From NCBI GenBank assembly GCA_950295325.1, contig OX485805.1, positions 53,220,758 through 53,284,757 of the forward strand: a stretch of DNA of 64,000 nucleotides, read 5' to 3'. Positions 1 to 10,339 of this stretch are shown piece after piece (the first letter of the stretch is position 1; the number at the start of each line of letters is the position of its first letter). Position numbers and translations under genes: made by a program. This stretch comes from Polytrichum commune. Lineage: Eukaryota; Streptophyta; Polytrichopsida; Polytrichales; Polytrichaceae. The notes beneath the pieces are model-generated. The model was not told the origin of the DNA. It did not search any database and saw only the letters and a program-made list of their open reading frames with translations.

Positions 1-82
1 CGCCACAAGTCCTGGGTGTCACTCCGGGGTCCCCCTTGTGCCCATGGTGTTTCGGGCACTCCTCATGGAGAGGTGCGCGACA
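1..82 (-). mobile_element. Ty3/gypsy LTR end fragment
   Basis: These 82 bases match the last 80 or so bases of the LTRs seen at 40203-41176 and elsewhere, ending in GCGACA, the inverted partner of the LTR start TGTCGC. The element itself lies to the left of the window. The 78-bp satellite starts directly after it. Strand is given by analogy with the minus-strand elements at 40-64 kb. Confidence 0.8.
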
Positions 83-1293
83 CACACTTCGAGGCTGGGT
101 TTGGGTCGAGCGACCCAAACCTTTTGGGAGGAGGGTTCAGGCTCAATACAGAGAGCACCCACACTTAGGCGCTGGGTTTGGGTCGAGCGACCCAAACCTT
201 TTGGGAGGATGGGTTTAAGGTCACGACAAGGAGCACCCATACTTAGGGGGCTGGGTTTGGGTCGAGCGACCCAAACCTTTTGGCAGGATGGGTTTAGGGT
301 CACTCCAGAGAGCACCCACACTTAGAGGGCTGGGTTTGGGTCGAGCGACCCAAACCTTTTGGGAGGAGGGTTCAGGCTCAATACAGAGAGCACCCACACT
401 TAGGCGCTGGGTTTGGGTCGAGCGACCCAAACCTTTTGGGAGGATGGGTTTAAGGTCACGACAAGGAGCACCCATACTTAGGGGGCTGGGTTTGGGTCGA
501 GCGACCCAAACCTTTTGGCAGGATGGGTTTAGGGTCACTCCAGAGAGCACCCACACTTAGAGGGTTGGGTTTGGGTCGAGCGACCCAAACCTTTTGGCAG
601 GATGGGTTCAAGCTCACAACAGTGAGCACCCACACTGTAGGGCTGAGTTTGGGTCGATCGATCCAAACCTTCTGGCAGGATGGGTTCAGGCTCAATAAAG
701 ACAGCACCCACACTTAGAGGGTTGGGTTTGGGTCGAGCGACCCAAACCTTTTGGCAGGATGGGTTTAGGGTCACTCCAGAGAGCACCCACACTTAGAGGG
801 CTGGGTTTGGGTCGAGCGACCCAAACCTCGAGGCAGGATGAGTTCAGGCTCACTACACACAGCATCCACACTTTGGGGCTGGGTTTGGGTCGACCGACCC
901 AAACCTTTTGGCAAGATGGGTTCAGGCTCAAAACAGTGAGCACCCACACTGTAGGGCTGGGTTTGGGTCGACCGACCCAAACCTTTTGGCAGGATGGGTT
1001 CAGGCTCACAACAGTGAGCACCCACACTGTAGGGCTGGGTTTGGGTCGACCGACCCAAACCTTTTGGCAGGATGGGTTCAGGCTCACAACAGTGAGCACC
1101 CACACTGTAGGGTTGGGTTTGGGTCGATCGACCCAAACCTTTTGGCAGGATGGGTTCAGGCTCACAACAGTGAGCACCCACACTGTAGGGCTGGGTTTGG
1201 GTCGATCGACCCAAACCTTGAGGCAGGATGGGTTCAGGCTCACATCAGAGAGCACCCACACTGTAAGGCTGGGTTTGGGTCGACTGACCCAAA
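83..1293. repeat. 78-bp satellite array built on a 20-bp palindrome
   Basis: About 16 tandem units of 77-79 bp. Each contains TTTGGGTCGNNCGACCCAAA (first at 100, last at 1274). The two central bases change between units (AG, AT, AC) while the 9-bp arms stay constant; the last unit has one arm mismatch. Several later units also carry a second small hairpin, GCTCAC/GTGAGC with a 4-base loop. Long open frames on both strands here (up to about 196 codons) are by-products of the repeat and are not annotated as genes. Confidence 0.95.
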
Positions 1294-1915
1294 CAATTCC
1301 GCAAAATCCGCCTATTTATTCGGGTGATTCTCTATTAATCTATATATAACCTATTTGGAACAACTGAACTCGTAGATGCTTGTTGTAATTAGCTGCTCAT
1401 GAATGGAAGCGTACACAAACCGTGTATTACAGCTCCAACTTAGAGAGCTTGCAGCAATCTCAGGATTGGGACATGAAAGAAAGAACCAGCATTTGGGGGG
1501 GTTGGGCTCTTTATACTACCCGCCTCCACTTTGGGCATCCTCTTTGGATGCCTTTCCCGCCTGGTCTCTTTTGGACGTTAATTCAAACCTTCTGACTCAA
1601 TTTCCCGCTTCTTGTCAATAATAGACAATGTATATTTAGCTTGGCTCTTCGTTGCCCCAACCATCAAATGAATAATTCAACATATATTTAAAGTTGTTAC
1701 CACCCTAACTTGGTCAACACTATTCTTCAACTCTTTCATAATTAATTTTATACATGAATACACCACCACCTTCCCTATTGCCATCTCCTTTCTCCTTTTA
1801 TCATTGTTGTATTTTTTTCTCACATCCTTACTAATACTAAATTCCTATATGTAACTTCCATATATCACCACAGTGGATATTTAGTGTTTGAGTTTACATT
1901 TAATGTTACTTACTC

Positions 1916-2051
1916 TCATAGGGTTAGTAATAGGAAGTGTATGCGTTCGTTTTAAGTGTATCAAACACTAACTATCATATAACTAAAAAGGATATAAAGA
2001 TTTTGATACACTACATATGAACGCATACACTGAATACCAATAACCCTATGA
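1916..2051. mobile_element. MITE-like element with long terminal inverted repeats
   Basis: About 136 bp. The outer roughly 50 bp on each side are imperfect inverted repeats that begin TCATAGGGTTA and share GTGTATGCGTTC and GTGTATCAAA in the same order. There is no coding capacity. No clear target-site duplication is visible, so the superfamily (hAT or PIF/Harbinger would be candidates) is unassigned. Confidence 0.65.
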
Positions 2052-2873
2052 CAATATGTAAGATTATATCTATTAAGGGGTTTTACTCTACTTGTAGTCA
2101 AACATTATGGTATATTTCAAACAATATATTGACAAAAGATGTGCATGTATTACAAAACTTCATATACTAAAAGTCACTAAAAGTCACTAAATATAATAGT
2201 TAATGCAATTACTTACACTCTCACATGAGGACTTATATTTTGAAAACAAATAATTAATGCCATGACAAACTTGAATAATTTGGCCAACTTTCAATTTCCG
2301 CTAGTTAAAAGAACATCTGTTGTGTTGTAATGTGTGCACCCAATATTGCTTCATCCTCAAGGCTCCAAGTGTGACAATAACCTAGTACCTATGTGGAAGT
2401 CATTAATGGAACCATAAACCACAAATGACATTTGGCACGTTCAATCTTTCAAGGATGTTTGAACCTATCGTGAAGTCCCTTGAACTCTAGCAATGTGTGT
2501 GAGCAAAACATGCAAAGTTCAAAAGGTATGTCCTCATATCATTCACAACATGAAATCTACCTTAAATTAATATATAATATTTCACTATTCCAAATAACAT
2601 GTTAACATGAACAACATCCTATCTATTATAATCTAGTTCTTATGCTTTTCTTACCAGGTGACAAGGTTATAGGTTAATATTGTATCACCTACTTGTGAGC
2701 ACAATATCATTTATTTCCTTTAGTGCGTTCATTCGTGAAAAACCACACATCCATCTTTCACGTTTGTGAATTAGGATGTTGTGATGACATTATACATTTG
2801 TATTGGAAACTACAAGCACCAAGGCCCATGTCATTTGACCTATGTGCCATCCAGTTATGATTTGTGTTGTTCA

Positions 2874-2895
2874 GGGTTTAGGGTTTAGGGTTTAG
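2874..2895 (+). repeat. Interstitial telomere-like run (TTTAGGG)3
   Basis: Three consecutive copies of the plant-type telomere heptamer. Too short to be a telomere; probably an interstitial repair scar or a telo-box-like promoter element. It supports a plant origin for the window. Confidence 0.7.
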
Positions 2896-3545
2896 GCATC
2901 ATCAAACATCAAATTGAATGTTTAAATGACTTCATATGATATGTGAACTCCATGGGGTTGCAGTAGATACATTTGTAATCATTTGTTTCTCCCATGTACT
3001 TCAAATGTGAACTTCTAAGTACATATATTAATGTTCACTCTAATGCTACTTGTTAGGGTATCCATTATAGACTAGAGCATTGTCCTCTACCAACAACCAT
3101 CATATAAATTACAATACATAATCCTAAACTGTTAACCATGTGAATGGTTACCATATTTATATTATTGCACCGTGTAATTGCCTTTGTGGATTGCAATATA
3201 ATTATGACTTACTCCTCTTAGACTTTGTAACACTCTCATATGATTCCATAAATTACATTATTCATACACCAAAACGATAATGGCTACATTCTACGATGTT
3301 ATCAATTCCAACGGGTGATCATTCAATTGAACACCATTAAAATATGAATTGGCGATGGTGTTAATTTTGTGGAATACCTTAGTCCACGTAGGTTTTTGAG
3401 TGGTATTGAATTGCCGCTAATGAATAGCCGGTTAGAAGGCCGGGGCCGGGCGGCCAAGAGAGGCGCCGGCCCTCCTATGTCCCGCACCTAGGGGCAAGGA
3501 CAACCAGGAAGGCAATCTGCCTAGGGTGGCAGGTGTCAACACCAC

Positions 3546-3614
3546 AAGCCTCGCGGGCAACCACCTTAACCAAGGAGGTGTCGACACCTGGCAGGGTGTT
3601 GGCCCGCGAGGCTT
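3546..3614. repeat. GC-rich inverted repeat
   Basis: AGCCTCGCGGGC near 3547 is the reverse complement of GCCCGCGAGGCT near 3602. It lies in a local GC-rich island (about 3430-3650) within otherwise AT-rich DNA, just upstream of the inferred first exon of the following gene. It may be part of its promoter region. Confidence 0.5.
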
Positions 3615-3639
3615 CTGAGCCGTTGATGTGCCCGGCGTA

Positions 3640-4381
3640 ATCTAATGGCCCGGATTCGAGGGTTTAGGGTGACCCCTTCCGCTCGCTCCTTCTCGCCCCT
3701 CCTTTTTTTTTGTTTTTTTTTTTTTCTTCATCTCTTCCTCCGCGCCAAGCGCCGCTCTTGGAAATGCCGCCGCGGCTTTCCATAGCGCCGCGCCAAGCGT
3801 TTCCACTCCCACCTTTTCATTTTGTTTTGGACGCGCCGCTTCCCGCTTCTTTCTCTTCATTTCTCTCCTCCTCTCTGATGCTTATCCTCCTTGGCTCTGA
3901 TTCTAGTTTGTTTCTCTATTCTTGTTGTAGAATGCACACATTCTGTGACTTCAGTTTGGTTTTGTTGTGTTGAAGTCCTTTCTTGTTGCAGAGTGCATGC
4001 AGTGAGTGACATCAGATTAGGGTGTGATAGAGAGGTAGTCTCCTCCTCTTCTTTGATTCTATTTTGTTTCTCTCTTCTTGTTGTAGAATGCACGCATTGA
4101 GTGACTTTAGGCAGGTTTTGTTGTGTTGAACTCTTTTCTTGTTGTAGAGTGCATGCATTGAGTGACATCAGATTCGGGTATGATAGAGAGGCAGAGTTCT
4201 TTCAAATTAGGCCTCAGCTTGCAAGAACCAGGGTGTTTGTGAGAGGGTTTTAGTGTGCTTGTGAGAATCATATTTCATCTCAGGTGATTTTGAGTGTAGA
4301 TTTTTAGTGATATCATAGAGATTCTGGGTTCTGATTTAGGAAATCAGATTTGAGAGCAGCTTGAAAGACTGTGATCAACAA
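3640..4381 (+). promoter_or_regulatory. Inferred promoter and non-coding first exon of the ParB/FCP1-like gene
   Basis: A pyrimidine-rich tract (about 3695-3735) is followed by transcribed-looking sequence ending at AACAAG/GTATAC (4381/4382), a plausible 5' splice site. The matching 3' splice site would be TTGCAG directly before the ATG at 5645. Start site and exon limits are inference; RNA reads would settle them. Confidence 0.35.
3900..4190. repeat. Diverged 156-bp tandem repeat, two units
   Basis: The segment starting TTCTAGTTTGTTTCTC near 3901 recurs near 4056 with about 156-bp spacing, and each unit has an internal half-repeat around CTTGTTGTAGA(A/G)TGCA. It lies in the inferred 5'UTR exon. 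Confidence 0.7.
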
Positions 4382-4498
4382 GGTATACAATTTCACTTGA
4401 CTTGATTTGCTTCATCTATTTAGGGTCCTGTTTTATATACAATGTATAAGCATTGTATATCTTGTCTAAACATTAAACATGTTATGGAAATTCAACAG

Positions 4499-5286
4499 TT
4501 TTGGGAGACGACCCAAACCACAATTTAAATCCAATAAAACATTGAAAACATGCTTGAAAATTAAGTTAAAGTTTGGGTCGTTCGACCCAAACTCTTGCTT
4601 ATCATGTTTGGGTCGATCGACCCAAACAGTGCAGGGAGACGAAGTAAACCACAATTTAAAATCTAATAGAACATTGAAAACAGGCTCGAAAATTAAGTTA
4701 AAGTTTGGGTCGTTCGACCCAAACTTTTGCCTATCATGTTTGGGTCGATCGACCCAAACAGTGCAGGGAGACGAAGTAAACCACAATTTAAAATCTGATA
4801 GAACATTGAAAACTGGCTTGAAAATTAAGTTAAAGTTTGGGTCGTTCGACCCAAACTCTTGCCTATCATGTTTGGGTCGATCGACCCAAACAGTGCAGGG
4901 AGACGAAGTAAACCACAATTTAAAATCTGATAGAACATTGAAAACTGGCTTGAAAATTAAATTAAAGTTTGGGTCGTTCGACCCAAACTCTTGCTTATCA
5001 TGTTTGGGTCGATCGACCCAAACAGTGCAGGGAGACGAAGTAAACCACAATTTAAAATCTAATAGAACATTGAAAACAGGCTCGAAAATTAAGTTAAAGT
5101 TTGGGTCGTTCGACCCAAACTCTTGCCTATCATGTTTGGGTCGATCGACCCAAACAGTGCAGGGAGACGAAGTAAACCACAATTTAAAATCTAATAGAAC
5201 ATTGAAAATTATCTTGAAAATTAAGTAAATGTTTGGGTCGAGCGACCCAAACATTGCAGCCACATGTTTGGGTCGTTCGACCCAAA
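4499..5286. repeat. 132-bp array, two palindromes per unit
   Basis: Six units with a strict 132-bp period. Each unit carries TTTGGGTCGTTCGACCCAAA and, about 35 bp later, TTTGGGTCGATCGACCCAAA; the last unit has AG and TT centres and degenerates at its edge. A degenerate copy starts the array at 4499. The spacer sequence is unrelated to the 78-bp satellite, so only the palindrome is shared. Lies in the inferred 5'UTR intron (4382-5644). The long open frames across it are repeat by-products. Confidence 0.95.
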
Positions 5287-5505
5287 TAAAGCATATATCC
5301 TCAACCCTAAACCCAACCCAAATGATGCCCAAATTAAAATCCTCCAAACATAAGGACTGGTTCTGGCATCCCCAAACAGAAATTTCTATTTAATGTTGCC
5401 AGAAATTGAAAGTGGTGGACTCATAGATATAAGCCTATACTATACTAATACAACCATACTCTCTAACGAGGACCTATCAAGAACACGCGCAACATGTGTT
5501 CATGG

Positions 5506-5616
5506 TTTGGGTCGATCGACCCAAACCTTGAATTCATGATGTCAAATATAATAAATTTCTCTCAATCCTCCAAATGTTAAATGCACATTGCAATACTTTG
5601 GGTCGATCGACCGAAA
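5506..5616. repeat. Two single palindromes upstream of the start codon
   Basis: An intact TTTGGGTCGATCGACCCAAA at 5506-5525 and a copy with one mismatch at 5597-5616. The second lies 28 bp before the inferred 3' splice site that precedes the ATG at 5645. Confidence 0.85.
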
Positions 5617-5644
5617 CTCACAGTTTCGATTTCTTGGATTGCAG

Positions 5645-6970
5645 ATGGCCCCTAAAAAGAGACCAGGTGAAAGGTGGTTCATGCTCGCGCCAGACCACCT
5701 TTGGCAGGAGTATGAAACTCCACAGGACGATTCTTACGTCCCAAAAGATGGCGTCGTTCTGGCATGGTCCGTTCAGGTGGTGAAGGCATCCATGTTCAAA
5801 CTGCTATTCGTGGTGAAGGTGGGGACCCACGAGCAGCACACCTGGGCAACGCTGACGGGATGGGAGGTTGCGTCTATCCAGTCTCTCGGGGACTATGTAG
5901 ACATCATACTGGAGAACTCCGCCGTGCAGAACGTCCACATGTTCATGCACCAGTCCTCCGAGCCCTTCGACCCCCTGTACGCCAAGGAAACCTGCGTCGA
6001 CCCTGAAACCATACAACCGGAGGCCATATTCATAGATGGCAGTGTAACCAACACGAAGGTTGCGAGCAGGTTCACGAAGTTAAAACAGGCCATCACGGTT
6101 CTAAACAAGGCGTTGCAAAGCAAACCCAAGACACAGCAACCTGTGAGGCGGAAGGCAACGACGGAAGAAGGCGCAGGGTCCTTAAGACCACAAACTGTGA
6201 GGAAACCGCGGGCGGTCCCTGTGGAGTCGAGACGGACAAGTACTACAACAATGCCGGCTGACAGCGAGACGCCAACGCCATCAACAAGCCGTCAAACGAC
6301 CCCTTCCAAAAGGGGAAGAGAGTCATCGGTGATGACTGACGAGCCTGTTTCCCCGGAGCTCTGGATGCCGAAGCCTGGCCAGGAGGTGGATGCAGGCGAA
6401 ATACAAAAAATAAACACCAACTTCGAAACAAAATGCCTGCACTGCTTCTTCATGGGCAGGGACTTCAAGTTTGAGGTCAACATTGCGCAGTGCCACCTTG
6501 CGCCACCCGAGAAATGTGTCCGAGCCAAGGAGGACGCCTACGTCGACTGGATGGTCGCTCAAATCTTGGGCGGGCAGTTCAAGGACGACAGGCAGACGAT
6601 TGTTGTCATGCCACAAGGGTTGAAGAGAATGCCGACGCCTGATATGTGGCTGACAATCTCCAAAGGAGACTTCTGGTTGATTGACGGGCAGCACAGTGTG
6701 GAGGCATCAAAAAAAATCCAGCTGATGACCGAGTGGAACGACCCGAACAACCAGAAGGAGAAACTAAAAGTTTGGAAGGCTTTGGTGGTTTGGTCAGACA
6801 ATGAGACGGTCCTCAACGACATCTCCAGGTTCTTCGACATGGGGAACAAAAAGAGGGCCTATCAGGCATCGTGGATCAGAAACATCATGGCCTCGAGGGA
6901 GGTGTGGGAGTTTTATGGCAGGCCTCCCAGGGAAAGGGAGAATGCTAAAGATAAGAACCCCAAATGGGAG
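5645..6970 (+). CDS. Coding exon 1: unknown N-terminus plus ParB/Srx-like domain
   Basis: 442 codons, opening with ATGGCCCCTAAAAAG right after a 3' splice site and ending at GAG/GTGAGT. Residues 1-155 form a compact unknown domain. About 157-230 is a basic, Ser/Thr/Pro-rich linker (KKR-type nuclear-localisation potential). Around residue 343 comes FWLIDGQHSVEASKKI, which resembles the core of ParB-N/sulfiredoxin-like domains (hydrophobic-DGxHR-type signature, here DGQHS), followed by about 80 residues ending in NIMASREVWEFYG. ParB-like proteins bind or hydrolyse nucleotides and often act on DNA; that function is not demonstrated here. The start is chosen because the frame opens immediately after the splice acceptor. 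Confidence 0.65.
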
Positions 6971-6979
6971 GTGAGTATG

Positions 6980-7170
6980 TTTGGGTCGACCGACCCAAAC
7001 TCTTTCATTGTTTTAGTGTCTTCAACAATTTCATAGTTTGGGTCGGTCGACCCAAACTCTTGCATGGCTTTGTTGTCTTTACCAGGTTTATAGTTTGGGT
7101 CGATCGACCCAAACTCTTGCATGGCTTTGTTGTCTTTACCAGGTTTATAGTTTGGGTCGATCGACCCAAA
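6980..7170. repeat. 57-bp palindrome array inside intron 1
   Basis: Four copies of TTTGGGTCGNNCGACCCAAA at 6980, 7037, 7094 and 7151 with centres AC, GT, AT, AT, spaced exactly 57 bp. The first starts only 9 bp after the 5' splice site (6971). Intron 1 spans 6971-7233. Confidence 0.95.
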
Positions 7171-7233
7171 CTGCTGTTACATTTGTTATTCCATGAGATG
7201 TTGTCTAACACGAATTGTTGGCTACGTGTGCAG

Positions 7234-8564
7234 GACTTCAAATATCAGATGATCAATAAATTCTCCTCGATAGACAATGCTAGCCACAAGCAAAAAAAAT
7301 ATAACGAGTTGCGAGGAGAAATATATTTGATCACCGCGTCCGACTCCATGTGGGGAAAATGGAGGAGTGTTTTTGAAAAACACGAGACGGGGGACCTTAT
7401 GGACCCGACACCGGCATGCTCTTCAACCAGACTACGCGCTTCAAACAAATGAAGCCTCTGGTGAGGGAGTTCTTCAGAGCGCTTCAAGGTCTTTCCGAGA
7501 CAGAGATGGGAAAAGCGGCGTCCCACATCCTACACTTGGAGACGACGGCGAAGAGATGCTGGGTCCACCCTAAGATCGTCTTCACCAAACCCAAGATCTT
7601 CGTCCCTTCATGCTACACCATGAAGGAATGGACGGAGAACAGGAAGAAGAAGACGACCATCGTCCAGGAGCTGCACAAGCTGGTGCCTGAGAAGAACCTC
7701 ATCGTGGACGGGGAGGTCCAAGAGGCGCACTGAAGGGCCTTCAAAGCCGAATATAAGTTCACCAGTGCGTCCATGGCGGCACTCATGAGGGAGGCGGGAG
7801 ACGACTTCCTCAGATCCAAGCTCGTGAAGGGGGGGAAGAACCGGGTGCTTCCCGAACACTCAGCGCGGGCCTTCTCCAACTTCATAAAGGAGAAGAAGAT
7901 CGTCAGTTTCGAAGGCGATGCGCAATTCAACATGGTCACCGTCGAGCCTCTCAGGATCCAAGGTTGGCCGGGCTCTGAGTCCAGGAAGGCGATCAGGACT
8001 AAAGCCGGGGACCGCTTCCCCTTCGGAATGATAGACTTCAGGAATATTCCTGGAGCCTCATTCGAGGGGACTATGAGCACCCCTTTTTACGATCCTTTCT
8101 TGTCGAAGTTCATGGACTACGCCAGCCCCAAATTCAGGGAGGTCGACGTCTGGCTCTGGATTGTCGAGGACAGGAGGGCAGAGCAGGTTTACGAGATCGT
8201 GCGCAAATTGCAGCCGGAGTATGCCGTCTCAAAATCTCACTACGTTGCTGCACCGGCGGAGGGGGCGTACAGCACGTTGAAAGACAAGAAGACGAAGATC
8301 GTCAACGTGTTGTGCTTGTACTTCGTGTACAAAGCTGATCTACTTAAGGTGCCCAACCATCCTATAGCCAGGATGGAAAAGCTCTTCCAAGTCCAAGAAG
8401 GGTTGGGTACCAGCAGGAGCTTGTATGACGAGGCGAAGTACGCCAACTACCCCGCGGATGAGCTGCGCATGGAGTTCTACCTGCGGATGATGAGGACCCT
8501 CACCAAGAGAGGGGACTGCATCTTCAACGTTTTCGGGGGATCCAAACCGATTTTTGCAGCAATG
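7234..8564 (+). CDS. Coding exon 2: unknown conserved-looking region, interrupted
   Basis: Opens after GTGTGCAG with DFKYQMINKFSSIDNAS and ends at AATG/GTAAGC. The starting frame closes at a TGA near 7450, while a second frame takes over around 7400 (MLFNQTTRFKQMKPLV...) and runs on, crossing one TGA near 7731, to the exon end. The combined product would be about 440 residues of mixed alpha/beta character with no domain I can name; charged helices (TMKEWTENRKKKTTIVQEL) are typical. The smooth continuation of composition across both interruptions suggests recent damage to a formerly open exon. Confidence 0.5.
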
Positions 8565-8599
8565 GTAAGCAAAGAACCCTGAAAACCCTATACGGACGG

Positions 8600-8763
8600 T
8601 TTGGGTCGAGCGACCCAAACTATGTTTGCCCCTAGTTTGGGTCGAGCGACCCAAACTAGGTATGCCCATAGTTTGGGTCGCTCGACCCAAACTAGGGGCA
8701 AACATAGTTTGGGTCGCTCGACCCAAACTAGGGGCAAACATAGTTTGGGTCGCTCGACCCAAA
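8600..8763. repeat. 36-bp palindrome array that reverses orientation, intron 2
   Basis: Five palindromes at 8600, 8636, 8672, 8708 and 8744, period 36. The first two have centre AG and the last three CT, its reverse complement; the spacers reverse too (TATGTTTGCCCCTAG versus CTAGGGGCAAACATA). The array is therefore an inverted repeat of palindromes. Intron 2 spans 8565-8847. Confidence 0.95.
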
Positions 8764-8847
8764 CTAACTATTCTTATTTTATTTTGGATGTCATTTTTCC
8801 TTACTCTTCATTAGTTTATACTAATACTATTGATTTGGATTGTGCAG

Positions 8848-10317
8848 ATGTCTGGGTTGAACATCTACTCCTATGTGGAGGATGCCGATGTTCAATTTTA
8901 CAGGACCCAGAAGGCACTGGCCAAGAAAATGGACATCCTTGACTGGATACCCGGATCGTACATTGAAGAGATAGTCGAGGGGGGCAAGAATCCTTTGGAT
9001 ATGGCGAGGCGAATCAACCCGGGTGAATTCGCCATGCGTGCCCCCGTTCAATTGCCAGAGCCGCTCATCGGGTTGCATCCGGGCAATCCGTCGATGGGAG
9101 CAGGTGGCGAGGTTGGGGAGGAGGGGGAGGAGGAGGAGGAGGAGGAAGCAGAGAAAGTGGAGGGGGAGGTGGAGGAAGGGGCAACAGGATTCACTCAAGA
9201 ATCCGAGGCCCCTCAGCGGAAGAAGGCCATGCGGGCTGCCACGCCGCAAAGCAGGCTGGTGCCCGCGTTGACGGTGGACGACGCGAAGGACATGTACTCG
9301 AGGGACGCGACGGCCACCTTCAGGGAGCGGAGAAGGATGAAGGGGAAGAAGGTGTACGGCGACTATGCGGTGGAGGAGACGATCGCAATAAGCTCAGAGG
9401 ACGAGGACGACATGGAACTCGCCAACAGGCTGAGGTCGGATCCTGCCTCCCCCAGAGCGTTCGCCGGGAATGTGAGGGTGAAACCGGAGGTCCTCACCGT
9501 GGAGGAGGCGAACGCAAAAATGCTCCGAGACGAGGAGCAGCGTGTGCGACTGCAGAGGGCTGCCGCCGAGGAACCCTCGGTCCGCAACGAAGTCGCGGAG
9601 TTGAGGGCTCTCCTGTTGGAGCAGGAGCGGCAAAGGGCGATGGCCCAACCTCCGTCCCAAGCGGAGCTCATCACGCAAGTGATCCAGGGCATGCTGGCGC
9701 AGGGATTGGTGATGGCTCCCTTGAGTTCATTCCCGCACTTGCCCGCAGGCTTCCCGCCACAGGATATCGCCCCGCGGCCCACACTGCAGCATTCCTTCAG
9801 CTTCGCACAGTTGCTGCAGCCGCACGCCCGTCTTTACGCGCCCGTCCAGCAGGTGGACGACCCCAACCTTTGGCGCGTCCCCGGAGCGTCCAGCTCGTTG
9901 GCGCCCCCGCCGCTCCGGCCTCCCATCCTCTTGCCCCCACACCACCAGCGGGACGACCCCCACATGTTTGGGTCGTCCGACCCAAACAGTGCCGACGTTG
10001 CAGCGTCCCAGAGCGACGCTCGCCAAGCAGCAGGGTTTGGGTCGGCCGACCCAAACCCCGTCCCCGACTAGACCCCGGTGGACGGGCCCATGTTAGACGT
10101 TGAAGGCCCGCAAGGGCCTAGTGATACCTCTACTCCTAACCCAGTCGATGAACCAATGCATGATGCGCATGCGGAGGTTGGGTTGGGACAAAGGCCTGAC
10201 AGTCCGCCTTTGCAGGAGCAGGTTGCGGCTGACGTCGTCGTCGGAGGCGGCGGTGACAGAGGTGGGGCAGTGCAGGCGATGCCGGCATCAACGTCGTCAA
10301 GGCACGACCAAGGCGAG
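8848..10317 (+). CDS. Coding exon 3: acidic, coiled and Pro-rich middle region
   Basis: 490 codons between TGTGCAG and GAG/GTAATG, starting MSGLNIYSYVEDADVQ. Residues 1-75 look folded (LDWIPGSYIEEIVEGG). A run of Glu/Gly lies at about 85-112, an acidic patch ISSEDEDDMEL near 185, a short coiled coil (VRNEVAELRALLLEQERQR) near 245-265, and a Pro-rich stretch at about 290-370. Two copies of the palindrome fall in frame, encoding FGSSDPN and FGSADPN (9967 and 10036). A TAG at 10069-10071 stops the frame shortly after, but the same frame stays open to the splice donor. TAG could derive from CAG by one transition. Confidence 0.6.
9967..10055. repeat. Two palindromes inside coding sequence
   Basis: TTTGGGTCGTCCGACCCAAA at 9967-9986 and TTTGGGTCGGCCGACCCAAA at 10036-10055. 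Both are intact in their arms and lie within exon 3 in the same reading phase, adding FGSxDPN heptapeptides to the low-complexity end of the exon. Confidence 0.9.
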
Positions 10318-10339
10318 GTAATGCACTGACCCCACTCAG

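Larger units (their letters stand above)
1294..3639. other. AT-rich intergenic DNA
   Basis: No gene recognised. Apart from the MITE-like inverted repeat, the telomere-like run and the GC-rich hairpin listed separately, it is AT-rich sequence with short simple repeats, for example two adjacent copies of AAAGTCACT near 2168. Confidence 0.6.

Noticed and set aside
83-1349. Long open frames on both strands (up to about 196 codons)
   Set aside because: They follow the satellite unit on several frames at once with repeated peptides (VWVxRPK, LGRxTQT, FGSxDPN), as expected from a repeat whose units lack stops.
4466-5347. Open frames of 249 (plus) and 293 (minus) codons
   Set aside because: Same cause: the 132-bp unit is a multiple of three and stop-free on both strands.
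5980-6694. Minus-strand frames opposite exon 1
   Set aside because: Shadows of the GC-rich exon; the plus frame has splice sites and domain resemblance.
7613-8080. Minus-strand frame of 155 codons
   Set aside because: Shadow of coding exon 2 on the opposite strand.
83-8763. CRISPR-like look: regularly spaced palindromic repeats
   Set aside because: Spacers are repeated too, periods differ between arrays, there are no cas genes, and the setting is eukaryotic with introns.
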